From assembly GCA_046484775.1 (NCBI GenBank), contig JAWOIG010000202.1:1-28075 (forward strand): a stretch of 28,075 bases of DNA, in the 5' to 3' direction. The position numbers and the translations under genes are program-made. The number at the start of each line of letters is the position of its first letter. Within the stretch, counting starts at the first letter, position 1. Under the pieces are notes generated by a model. It worked only from the letters and a program-made list of their open reading frames with translations, was not told the origin of the DNA and did not search any database. Positions 21,675 to 28,075 of this stretch are shown piece by piece. This stretch comes from JAFGQE01 sp046484775. Lineage in GTDB: Bacteria; Bacillota; Clostridia; DUPQ01.

Positions 21675-23106
21675 AAGAATACTGATAGTCATTGCGGCAA
21701 TATTGTTCATAGGCGTTCTATTCCAGACTATGGTGATCATCGATTATCATTCAGACGGCTTTAATGTCGGTTTTTTTGAGCGCAATAAAGTAGCCGAAAC
21801 CTATTATAGATCCCTCGATGAAGTTCTGAGGGAAAAATATCTGAAACCTTTCGACATAATGGTCAGGAACGAAGGGAAGACATGGATATTAAAAAGAGAT
21901 GAGGATCTATTCAGGAATATATGGCAGGATGCGAAGACAATAATGCAGGTAACCGGCAATCTTGAATACTTGCCTGAATCCACTTATTGGGGTAATTTGT
22001 GCATAGGAAGAAATGGCATAACTTATTCACTGGGCCAGCATTTCCCGGTTGAATATGTAAAATTTTTGCTGGAAACGGAAAGTCTCCCATCCAATGTCGA
22101 AACAATCGATAAATTCATGATGATTCCCGGGGAAGAAGTCACTGATATATATTTCAATACGAATAACGGTGTATATAAAACCCAATATTCCGAACAAAAG
22201 GGGCTTTTGATTACCGGCAATTTCAAGAATCTCGTGGATTTGCTAACCAAGGATCCATACTATTCCGTAAATTCATTGACCGATATTTATCAGTTCATCA
22301 AGGAGGAGGTGTTGAATAAATATATTGAACCCGATATACCGGTAAGCCAGGATGTTACTGCAAGAAGCATACCCTGGATAACAATCAGGATATCGGATGA
22401 CATCAAGGCTTATATCGATTCTCTGAAAATTCCCGGGAATCAGGAAAGGGAAGAAGGTATGGCGGAAACAGCGGCCGTAATCAAGGATAAGCTCATGCTG
22501 CTCTCAGCCAATACATATGCAACATTATTCGACTCTTCCGACAATCTGTTTTTTTCAAATCAATTCAATATGTATGAGATCAACAAATATGGTTGGGTTG
22601 AGTATAAATACACACCCGGGACAGAGGGGGATGAGAAAGGAACCATTGGAGAGGCATTCATCAATGCGGTAGAAACCCTGGGGAAAATAACGGTGCTGGC
22701 AGGCGATCCCCCCGCGGAATTATATGTTTCCCGAATCAAGGATAACGGGGATTCATATACATTCAGCTTTGATTACAGATATTATTCAAAGGTTATAGCA
22801 CTGGAAGATGACAATCATTCTGCCGTTATTACAGCGACAGCTACCAGGACTACCGATGCAAGGGTACTGCCATTGAAAATGAGCGAGATGACAGGAGAGG
22901 AATATATCGGCGCTGAATACAGGACGGCTTTCCTTTTCATTGCCAATCTTAACGGACTATACAATATAAATTCCATAGATGCATACAATATGTACCTGGG
23001 ATATAAAAAAACAAATGAAATACTTGAGTTTTCAAGCCCGGTATGGATAATCGAAAGACAATCCGGAAAAAAGGAGACACTGGAATTGCCCAGGGCGGTG
23101 GAATGA
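21667..23106 (+). CDS. yycH: WalRK accessory protein YycH
   Basis: The 479-residue protein has one N-terminal transmembrane helix (about 4-22, ILIVIAAILFIGVLFQT) and a large extracytoplasmic part. Similarity to YycH is weak by eye; the identification rests on this architecture, on length and on its place directly after walK and before a YycI-like gene. In Bacillus, YycH and YycI form a membrane complex with WalK that modulates kinase activity; in other Firmicutes the effect can be positive. ATG 21667 was chosen because GGAG lies 8 bases upstream; GTG 21661 would overlap that site. The start overlaps the walK stop, implying coupling. Confidence 0.82.
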   Translation: MNKRILIVIAAILFIGVLFQTMVIIDYHSDGFNVGFFERNKVAETYYRSLDEVLREKYLKPFDIMVRNEGKTWILKRDEDLFRNIWQDAKTIMQVTGNLEYLPESTYWGNLCIGRNGITYSLGQHFPVEYVKFLLETESLPSNVETIDKFMMIPGEEVTDIYFNTNNGVYKTQYSEQKGLLITGNFKNLVDLLTKDPYYSVNSLTDIYQFIKEEVLNKYIEPDIPVSQDVTARSIPWITIRISDDIKAYIDSLKIPGNQEREEGMAETAAVIKDKLMLLSANTYATLFDSSDNLFFSNQFNMYEINKYGWVEYKYTPGTEGDEKGTIGEAFINAVETLGKITVLAGDPPAELYVSRIKDNGDSYTFSFDYRYYSKVIALEDDNHSAVITATATRTTDARVLPLKMSEMTGEEYIGAEYRTAFLFIANLNGLYNINSIDAYNMYLGYKKTNEILEFSSPVWIIERQSGKKETLELPRAVE

Positions 23107-23107
23107 T

Positions 23108-23890
23108 ATGAATACAAAAAAAGCACTTGCCACAACAATAATACTGCTGATGATAATGAACATTGCACTCGGGGTGTATGTTGCCGCCATCAGTTCCGGC
23201 AAAGGGACCGGGGATATCATCACGTACACGGAAAACATACTTGCGCAAAGAAATATAGTTTTGGAATGCAGTATACCGGATATCAATTTCAAGGCGTCGC
23301 CGATTTCCGTGGGCGAAAGTATATTCACCCCGCAGTCGGTCGAATCGATCAAGACGGCAACGGGAGGCGATGCGTATTTTGACGAGCAGACGGGAGTCCT
23401 GACTTACATACGTTCAAATGTGGGCAACGCAAATTCAGGTGAAATCAACAGGACGGCAGCCGACATAGCCGCTGCAGAGTTCATGGAATCAATAGGTCTT
23501 GGCAAAGAGGATTTTATCCTCGACTTTGCTATGGAAACTTCCAGGGACACATATGTTTTGAAATACATATTGTATGATGGTACGGGAATATATTATTATG
23601 ATAATTTCATTGAAACGACTGTTACGGGCAGGGATGTTGTAACCGCAAAGATTAATTACTATAAGACGGGAAACATTGTGAGACAGGAGGAAGATGTGAT
23701 GCCAGTCAGTGCTATACTTCTTTCAAACCTTGTCAGGGAACAGAATAAAACACTCAGCATTATCAGCATTACCAGGGGATTCAAAAAGAAAGCGATTGAC
23801 TCAAACGAAGCGACAATGTGCTGGCGCGTCAGATTCGGCGATGGCAGCGAAAGATTCTTCGAAGCGTCTTCAGGCCTGGAAATCAAGTGA
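23108..23890 (+). CDS. yycI: WalRK accessory protein YycI
   Basis: The 260-residue protein has a single N-terminal transmembrane helix (about 6-27) followed by an extracytoplasmic region with the tandem beta-alpha layout expected of YycI. Motif-level similarity is limited by eye, so the assignment leans on gene order (walR-walK-yycH-yycI), length and topology. It is one base away from the yycH stop, so it is surely cotranscribed. The usual downstream walJ (metallo-beta-lactamase) and htrA genes are absent, and kbl follows after 73 bases. Confidence 0.8.
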   Translation: MNTKKALATTIILLMIMNIALGVYVAAISSGKGTGDIITYTENILAQRNIVLECSIPDINFKASPISVGESIFTPQSVESIKTATGGDAYFDEQTGVLTYIRSNVGNANSGEINRTAADIAAAEFMESIGLGKEDFILDFAMETSRDTYVLKYILYDGTGIYYYDNFIETTVTGRDVVTAKINYYKTGNIVRQEEDVMPVSAILLSNLVREQNKTLSIISITRGFKKKAIDSNEATMCWRVRFGDGSERFFEASSGLEIK

Positions 23891-23963
23891 AGGCTTTCTT
23901 CCAACCGGAAACCACACGTTCGGAATACCTGCATATAAATGGAATATAAAGGAGAATGGAATT

Positions 23964-25148
23964 ATGGGAAACGATTTTTACGAACGAATAAGAGGACAGA
24001 TTGAAGATATGAAGGCTGCGGGCAAATACAAGGAGTACCAGCACATTACAACACCCATGTCGGGAAGAACGGTAATTGAAAATCATGACGAGGTGACGGT
24101 CATGTGCTCAAACAATTATCTGGGACTCAGCGACAAGCCGGAAATAATAAATGCGGGAATAGAAGCGCTTGGCCGGTATGGAGTCGGTGCTGCCAGCGTC
24201 AGGTTCATATGCGGGACCTTCGACATCCACAGGGACCTCGAAAAAAAGACGGCGGATTTCCTGGACATGGAGGCTGCCCTCTCATATACGTCCTGCTGGA
24301 ATGCTAATACAGCTGTAATTCCAGCGCTTGTAGGCGAGGGCGACTGCATAATAAGCGACGAGTTGAATCATGCCAGCATCATAGACGGATGCCGCCTTGC
24401 GTCCAAAAAAGTGCAAAGATATGTGTACAAGCATTCGGATATGAGCGATCTTGAAGGAATTTTGAAGGAGACGCAGTCCTTCGGCACCAGGCTTCTGATA
24501 ACCGACGGTGTTTTTTCAATGGAGGGAGACCTGGTTAAACTGCCGGATATAAAAAAGCTGGCAGATAAATATTCGGCTGTCATAATGGTCGATGAATCGC
24601 ACTCGACGGGGGTCATCGGGAGGACAGGAAGAGGCACTCCCGAGTTTTTCGGAATGAAGGGAAAAATCGACATAGTAACCGGAACGTATGGAAAGGCGCT
24701 GGGCGGCGCGGGCGGAGGTTTCGTTGCGGGAAAGAAGGAAGTAATAGATCTTTGCATACAGACATCAAGGCCATCCCTGTTTTCAAATTCGCTGCCTCCT
24801 GTTGTTGCGGCCATGGCCCTGCGCGCAATAGAATATCTGGAGGATAACCCGGAAATCGTAGAATCCCTTCATAAAAAAACCGCATACCTGCGAAAATGTC
24901 TTAAGGATGCAGGGCTTGAGCCTCTTGATGGAGAAAGCGCAATCATTCCGATCATAGTCGGCGAAACCGCCAGGGCGATCAGAATGGCCCGCGCCATACT
25001 TGAAAAAAAGGTATTTGTAACCGGATTCGGATTTCCGGTCGTACCCGAGGGAACCGCAAGGATAAGGCTTCAGGTGTCGGACGCACTTTCATACGATGAC
25101 TTGGACAATGCCGTTTCGGTTATTTCGGAAGTATATAAAAAATTATAA
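23964..25148 (+). CDS. kbl: 2-amino-3-ketobutyrate CoA ligase (glycine C-acetyltransferase)
   Basis: This PLP enzyme of the alpha-oxoamine synthase family converts 2-amino-3-ketobutyrate and CoA to glycine and acetyl-CoA, the second step of threonine breakdown. The 394-residue length matches the family. NNYLGLS (50-56), the DESHSTGVIG aspartate (D210), and the Schiff-base lysine K244 in TYGKALGGAGGG are all present. The start is ATG 23964, with GGAG 9 bases upstream. The reading frame stays open for 85 codons further upstream inside yycI, but that part is not homologous. No threonine dehydrogenase (tdh) partner lies in the window. Its position before a glycine riboswitch and gcv genes supports the role in glycine metabolism. 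BioF-type synthases are the main alternative, but no biotin genes are nearby. Confidence 0.92.
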   Translation: MGNDFYERIRGQIEDMKAAGKYKEYQHITTPMSGRTVIENHDEVTVMCSNNYLGLSDKPEIINAGIEALGRYGVGAASVRFICGTFDIHRDLEKKTADFLDMEAALSYTSCWNANTAVIPALVGEGDCIISDELNHASIIDGCRLASKKVQRYVYKHSDMSDLEGILKETQSFGTRLLITDGVFSMEGDLVKLPDIKKLADKYSAVIMVDESHSTGVIGRTGRGTPEFFGMKGKIDIVTGTYGKALGGAGGGFVAGKKEVIDLCIQTSRPSLFSNSLPPVVAAMALRAIEYLEDNPEIVESLHKKTAYLRKCLKDAGLEPLDGESAIIPIIVGETARAIRMARAILEKKVFVTGFGFPVVPEGTARIRLQVSDALSYDDLDNAVSVISEVYKKL

Positions 25149-25165
25149 AAACCCCCACTGGCCTA

Positions 25166-25194
25166 TTGTTATGGACACGGGATGTCATTATAAT
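25166..25194 (+). promoter_or_regulatory. Promoter of the gcv operon
   Basis: TTGTTA (25166-25171) and a perfect TATAAT (25189-25194) are 17 bases apart. Transcription should begin about 25201-25203, just before the first glycine aptamer. Confidence 0.7.
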
Positions 25195-25218
25195 AATAAA
25201 TGAAATAAGCGGATGAGG

Positions 25219-25385
25219 CATGCGGGAGATTTCCACGGGGGAAAGCCGAAGAAGTAAATTGGGATCCTGCCCGGATTTCTACTAATCTTTCAGGCAAACG
25301 GACCGCATGAGGACGAATCTCTGAAAAGCCGGAAGGCACCAAAGGGGCAATACCAAGGTAGAAACTCTCAGGTAACTAAACAGAG
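25219..25385 (+). promoter_or_regulatory. Tandem glycine riboswitch
   Basis: Two glycine aptamers are in series. Aptamer 1 is closed by CATGCGG (25219-25225) and CCGCATG (25303-25309). It contains GCCGAAGAAG and AATCTTTCAGGCAAACGGAC, close to the conserved core. Aptamer 2 is closed by TCTCTG (25318-25323) and CAGAGA (25381-25386). It contains GGCACCAAAGGGGCAA and AACTCTCAGGTAAC, and it deviates from consensus at CCAAAGG (normally CCGAAGG) and at the AGGAC element (here CTAAAC). A terminator hairpin begins where aptamer 2 ends. Glycine binding in this class usually turns on glycine-cleavage genes, which matches gcvT-gcvH-gcvPA downstream. Confidence 0.95.
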
Positions 25386-25417
25386 AAGACGGCAAACTGG
25401 TTTTGTTGTCTTTTTTT
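25386..25417 (+). terminator. Intrinsic terminator of the glycine riboswitch
   Basis: An 11-bp stem, AAGACGGCAAA (25386-25396) paired with TTTGTTGTCTT (25402-25412) through two G-U wobbles, has a five-base loop. The T-run is 25411-25417. A25386 is shared with the P1 closing strand of aptamer 2, so glycine-stabilised P1 could compete with the base of the terminator. It ends 18 bases before the gcvT start. Confidence 0.82.
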
Positions 25418-25435
25418 ATTGACTGGAGGATGATA

Positions 25436-26554
25436 ATGAAAAAAACACCGCTTTATGAAACCCACACGGCGCTGGGGGCAAAGATGATAGATTTCGGCGG
25501 ATGGCTGATGCCTGTGCAGTATACGGGCATAATCGAAGAGCACAATGCCGTCAGGCAAAACTCTGGTATTTTTGATGTTTCACACATGGGTGAGATTTTC
25601 ATTGAAGGGCCGGATGCCCTTGCGTTCGTTGATTATCTTGTTACAAATGATCTGTCCCGTATGATTGAAGGCAAGGTCATATATTCCCCGATGTGTTATG
25701 AAAACGGAGGATGTGTTGACGATGTTCTCGTATACTGCTTTGGAGGCAACAAGATTCTCCTTGCTGTGAATGCATCAAATATTGAAAAGGACTATTCATG
25801 GATAAGTAAAAACAAAGGAAGGTTCGATGTTTCAATCATGAATCTTTCGGACTCATATGCACAGATGGCCATTCAGGGGCCGGCGTCGCAGGAAATAATC
25901 CAGGGTATTGCCGGAAAAGGCCTAAGCCTGTCTGACATCGGCTTTTTTGATTTTGCCGACGGGTTTTTGCTGGACGGAAGGGAAGTTCTGATTTCGCGAA
26001 CAGGATACACGGGTGAGGATGGGTTTGAGGTTTATTTACGTCCTGAGTATGCCGAACAACTCTTCTTGAAGATTCTGGCTCAAGGGAAGGATAAAATAAA
26101 GCCGTGCGGACTTGGCGCCAGGGACACCCTGAGATTTGAAAGCTGCCTGCCCTTATATGGAAATGAACTGTCGGCCGAAATATCGCCCTTACAGGCGGGC
26201 CTGGATTATTTCGTAAGGTTTTCGGGTAAGGAATATATTGGCAGGGAAGCTCTTCAAAGGGAATTTGATGAAGGAGTTGAGCGCAGGATAACCGGCTTTG
26301 AGATGATTGACAGAGGCATAGCAAGGCATGGACATGATGTCTTTGACGACGGGGGAAGCCGCATAGGCTTTGTCACGAGCGGAAGTTTCTGCCCGACATT
26401 GTCAAAAAACATGGGACTTGCTCTGATTGAGTCGGTATACTCTTCCCAGGGTATTGATATCAATATAGGAATCAGGGACAGGATGACAAAGGCGGTTACG
26501 GTAAGAAAGCCGTTTTATAAAAAGAAGTATAGAAAGCGGGAGGAAATAAAATGA
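25436..26554 (+). CDS. gcvT: Glycine cleavage system aminomethyltransferase (T protein)
   Basis: GcvT transfers the methylene carbon from aminomethyl-lipoyl GcvH to tetrahydrofolate, releasing ammonia. The 372 residues match the family. MIDFGGWLMPVQY (17-29), FDVSHMGE (47-53) and the GGCVDDVLVY block (91-100; catalytic-type D95/D96) are present, as is SRTGYTGEDGFEVY further on. The start is ATG 25436 with GGAGG 6 bases upstream; the ATG at 25430 is too close to that site. It is controlled by the glycine riboswitch and terminator just upstream. Its stop overlaps gcvH by 4 bases (ATGA), implying translational coupling. Confidence 0.97.
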   Translation: MKKTPLYETHTALGAKMIDFGGWLMPVQYTGIIEEHNAVRQNSGIFDVSHMGEIFIEGPDALAFVDYLVTNDLSRMIEGKVIYSPMCYENGGCVDDVLVYCFGGNKILLAVNASNIEKDYSWISKNKGRFDVSIMNLSDSYAQMAIQGPASQEIIQGIAGKGLSLSDIGFFDFADGFLLDGREVLISRTGYTGEDGFEVYLRPEYAEQLFLKILAQGKDKIKPCGLGARDTLRFESCLPLYGNELSAEISPLQAGLDYFVRFSGKEYIGREALQREFDEGVERRITGFEMIDRGIARHGHDVFDDGGSRIGFVTSGSFCPTLSKNMGLALIESVYSSQGIDINIGIRDRMTKAVTVRKPFYKKKYRKREEIK

Positions 26555-26934
26555 TGAATGAATCGGATTTAAAGTATTCCAAAGACCACGAATGGGTAGG
26601 CGTTGAGGGTGATACTGCATATGTCGGGATTACCAATTACGCCCAGATTCAGCTTGGAGACATAGTTTATGTTGAACTGCCGGAAGTTGGCATGGATATT
26701 GACAAGGACGAGGTTGTCTGCGCCGTCGAATCTGTAAAGACCGCCGCCGATATAATGATGCCTGTTTCAGGCGTTATAACCGATGTCAACAAGGAGCTGG
26801 AGGACACTCCCGAGATGATCAACGGATCTCCTTATGATGCTTGGATCATGCAGGTGAAAATCAGGGATGCCGCTGAACTTGACGAGTTAATGAGTGAATC
26901 GGAATACGCTGACTTCTGTGAAAAAGAGGATTGA
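26551..26934 (+). CDS. gcvH: Glycine cleavage system lipoyl carrier protein (H protein)
   Basis: The 127-residue GcvH shuttles the aminomethyl group between the P and T proteins on lipoylated Lys63, in the motif VESVKTAADI (59-68). The N-terminal KYSKDHEWV (8-16) and the GITNYAQIQLGDIVYVELPE run are typical. Two tandem ATG codons (26551 and 26554) are possible starts, the first overlapping the gcvT stop. GCGGGAGG lies upstream. Lipoylation needs LplA or LipA/LipB encoded elsewhere. Confidence 0.97.
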   Translation: MMNESDLKYSKDHEWVGVEGDTAYVGITNYAQIQLGDIVYVELPEVGMDIDKDEVVCAVESVKTAADIMMPVSGVITDVNKELEDTPEMINGSPYDAWIMQVKIRDAAELDELMSESEYADFCEKED

Positions 26935-26937
26935 CCG

Positions 26938-28075
26938 ATGCATAAGTATATTCCGAATACAAACGAAGAACAAAGGCTGATGATGGAGAAGATAGGGGTT
27001 TTGGAAATCAGTGATCTGTTTTCGGTCATACCGAAGGAAATAAGACAAAGCAATGGGCTTGATCTTCCCGAAAAGCTGACCGAGCAGGAGCTGGTTTCAT
27101 TTCTGGGTAAAATGGCCGGTGAGAACAGGACGACCGACGACTTCATATGTTTTCTTGGCGCAGGCACATATGACCATTATATTCCCTCGGTTGTCGGCGC
27201 AATGACGTCGAGATCGGAATTCTATACGGCTTACACGCCGTATCAAGCCGAAATCAGCCAGGGTATGCTTCAGGCCATATTTGAATTCCAGACCATGGTT
27301 TGCGAGCTTACGGGCATGGAGGCAGCGAACGCATCAATGTATGACGGAGCGAGCGCGACGGCTGAGGCTTTTGCGATATCACTGGTTTCCTCCCGAAATA
27401 AAAGCAATATTGTTGTTTCGTCCTCGGTGCATCCAGAGACCAGGGAGGTCATAAGGACATATATGAGTGGAAGGAAAGTGGAGATACGGGAAGTTCCGAT
27501 GAAGGAAGGTGAGACGGATTATGCCGCCCTGGAAGAGATGTGCGACGGATCTACTGCTGCAATCTGCATACAGAGTCCTAATTTCCTTGGTATTATCGAA
27601 AATATGGACGCGGCCGGTGAAACAGCGCATAGGAATGATGCCGCTTTCATTGTCAACACCGACCTAATGGCATTGGCGGTACTGAAGGCGCCCGGTGACT
27701 CCGCAGCCGATTTTGTCGTGGGAGATGCACAACCCATGGGAAATCCCATGGCTTTCGGCGGACCGCACCTCGGGTTTTTTGCAGCCAATGCAAAATATAT
27801 GAGAAAGATGCCGGGTAGGATCGTCGGGGAGACGACCGACTTAAGGGGGAACCGTGGCTATGTGCTGACGCTGCAGGCCAGGGAACAGCATATAAGGCGT
27901 GAGAAAGCGACTTCGAATATTTGCTCCAACCATGCGCTGAATGCACTTGCAGCCACCATATATATGTCAACTGTAGGCAAAACAGGACTCAAGGATATTG
28001 CATTGCGTTGCGCAAACAATGCAAGGTATGCCTGTGATGGGCTGGTCGGTACGGGGAAATTCAAAAAGGCTTTTG
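26938..28075 (+). CDS. gcvPA: Glycine dehydrogenase (decarboxylating) subunit 1, partial
   Basis: The frame is open from ATG 26938 to the window end (379 codons), so the C-terminus (roughly 60-70 residues) is missing. The N-terminus HKYIPNTNEEQRLMMEKIG and blocks such as YDHYIPSVVGAMTSRSEFYT(A)YTPYQAE, YDGASATAEA and GDAQPMGNPMAFGGPHLGF are diagnostic of the alpha subunit of the two-subunit P protein. The PLP-binding lysine resides in the beta subunit, expected just downstream. Together they decarboxylate glycine and load the aminomethyl group onto GcvH. The start follows the gcvH stop by 3 bases, with GAGG 8 bases upstream. Confidence 0.96.
   Translation, partial: MHKYIPNTNEEQRLMMEKIGVLEISDLFSVIPKEIRQSNGLDLPEKLTEQELVSFLGKMAGENRTTDDFICFLGAGTYDHYIPSVVGAMTSRSEFYTAYTPYQAEISQGMLQAIFEFQTMVCELTGMEAANASMYDGASATAEAFAISLVSSRNKSNIVVSSSVHPETREVIRTYMSGRKVEIREVPMKEGETDYAALEEMCDGSTAAICIQSPNFLGIIENMDAAGETAHRNDAAFIVNTDLMALAVLKAPGDSAADFVVGDAQPMGNPMAFGGPHLGFFAANAKYMRKMPGRIVGETTDLRGNRGYVLTLQAREQHIRREKATSNICSNHALNALAATIYMSTVGKTGLKDIALRCANNARYACDGLVGTGKFKKAF

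Noticed and set aside
23709..23963. Upstream extension of the kbl frame by 85 codons inside yycI
   Set aside because: It overlaps the real yycI frame, is not homologous to the family, and the ATG at 23964 has a good GGAG site and gives the family length.

Overview
The window looks like a low-GC Gram-positive, most likely an anaerobic member of the Clostridia. The evidence is a walR-walK-yycH-yycI locus, an undecaprenol/diacylglycerol kinase, a lipobox-bearing amino-acid binding protein, strong AGGAGG-type ribosome binding sites, frequent TTG starts, a tandem glycine riboswitch before gcvT, a split glycine decarboxylase (gcvPA) and two radical SAM enzymes. This assignment comes from gene content and has not been confirmed by any search.

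Region 1 (1-5642) is the most unusual part. Two tandem 31-32 residue peptides (+ strand) face a tightly packed six-gene operon (- strand). The operon encodes a PqqD/RRE-like protein, a lasso-type B2 leader peptidase, an HPr-kinase-like protein, a PF14907-type nucleotidyltransferase, a DUF362 protein and a B12-binding radical SAM enzyme. Both peptides carry the lasso-leader residues in the exact register (Tyr-17, Pro-14, Leu-12, Thr-2 before a Gly). The predicted cores are only seven residues (GISVSLL and GFASVPD), and no lasso cyclase (asparagine-synthetase-like C protein) lies in the window. I read this as a lasso-derived RiPP pathway that cannot make a normal threaded lasso and may use the B12-radical SAM and DUF362 proteins instead.

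Region 2 (5824-13425): typA; a SPASM-like radical SAM gene; a divergent operon of dgkA, a formylglycine-type sulfatase and a metallo-beta-lactamase-fold hydrolase; then a small membrane protein gene followed by gpsA on the - strand.

Region 3 (13426-19071): a polar amino-acid ABC transporter (binding protein, internal terminator, permease, ATPase), a tRNA-Thr(CGT), and a - strand pair made of a four-Asp-box sialidase-like protein and a 7TM diguanylate cyclase. A 31-bp perfect palindrome follows two unrelated gene ends (7754-7784 and 16044-16074).

Region 4 (19148-28075): walR-walK-yycH-yycI for cell-wall homeostasis, then kbl (glycine-forming 2-amino-3-ketobutyrate CoA ligase). After these come a promoter, a tandem glycine riboswitch with an intrinsic terminator, and gcvT-gcvH-gcvPA. 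The last gene runs off the window. kbl and gcv place glycine formation and glycine cleavage side by side.
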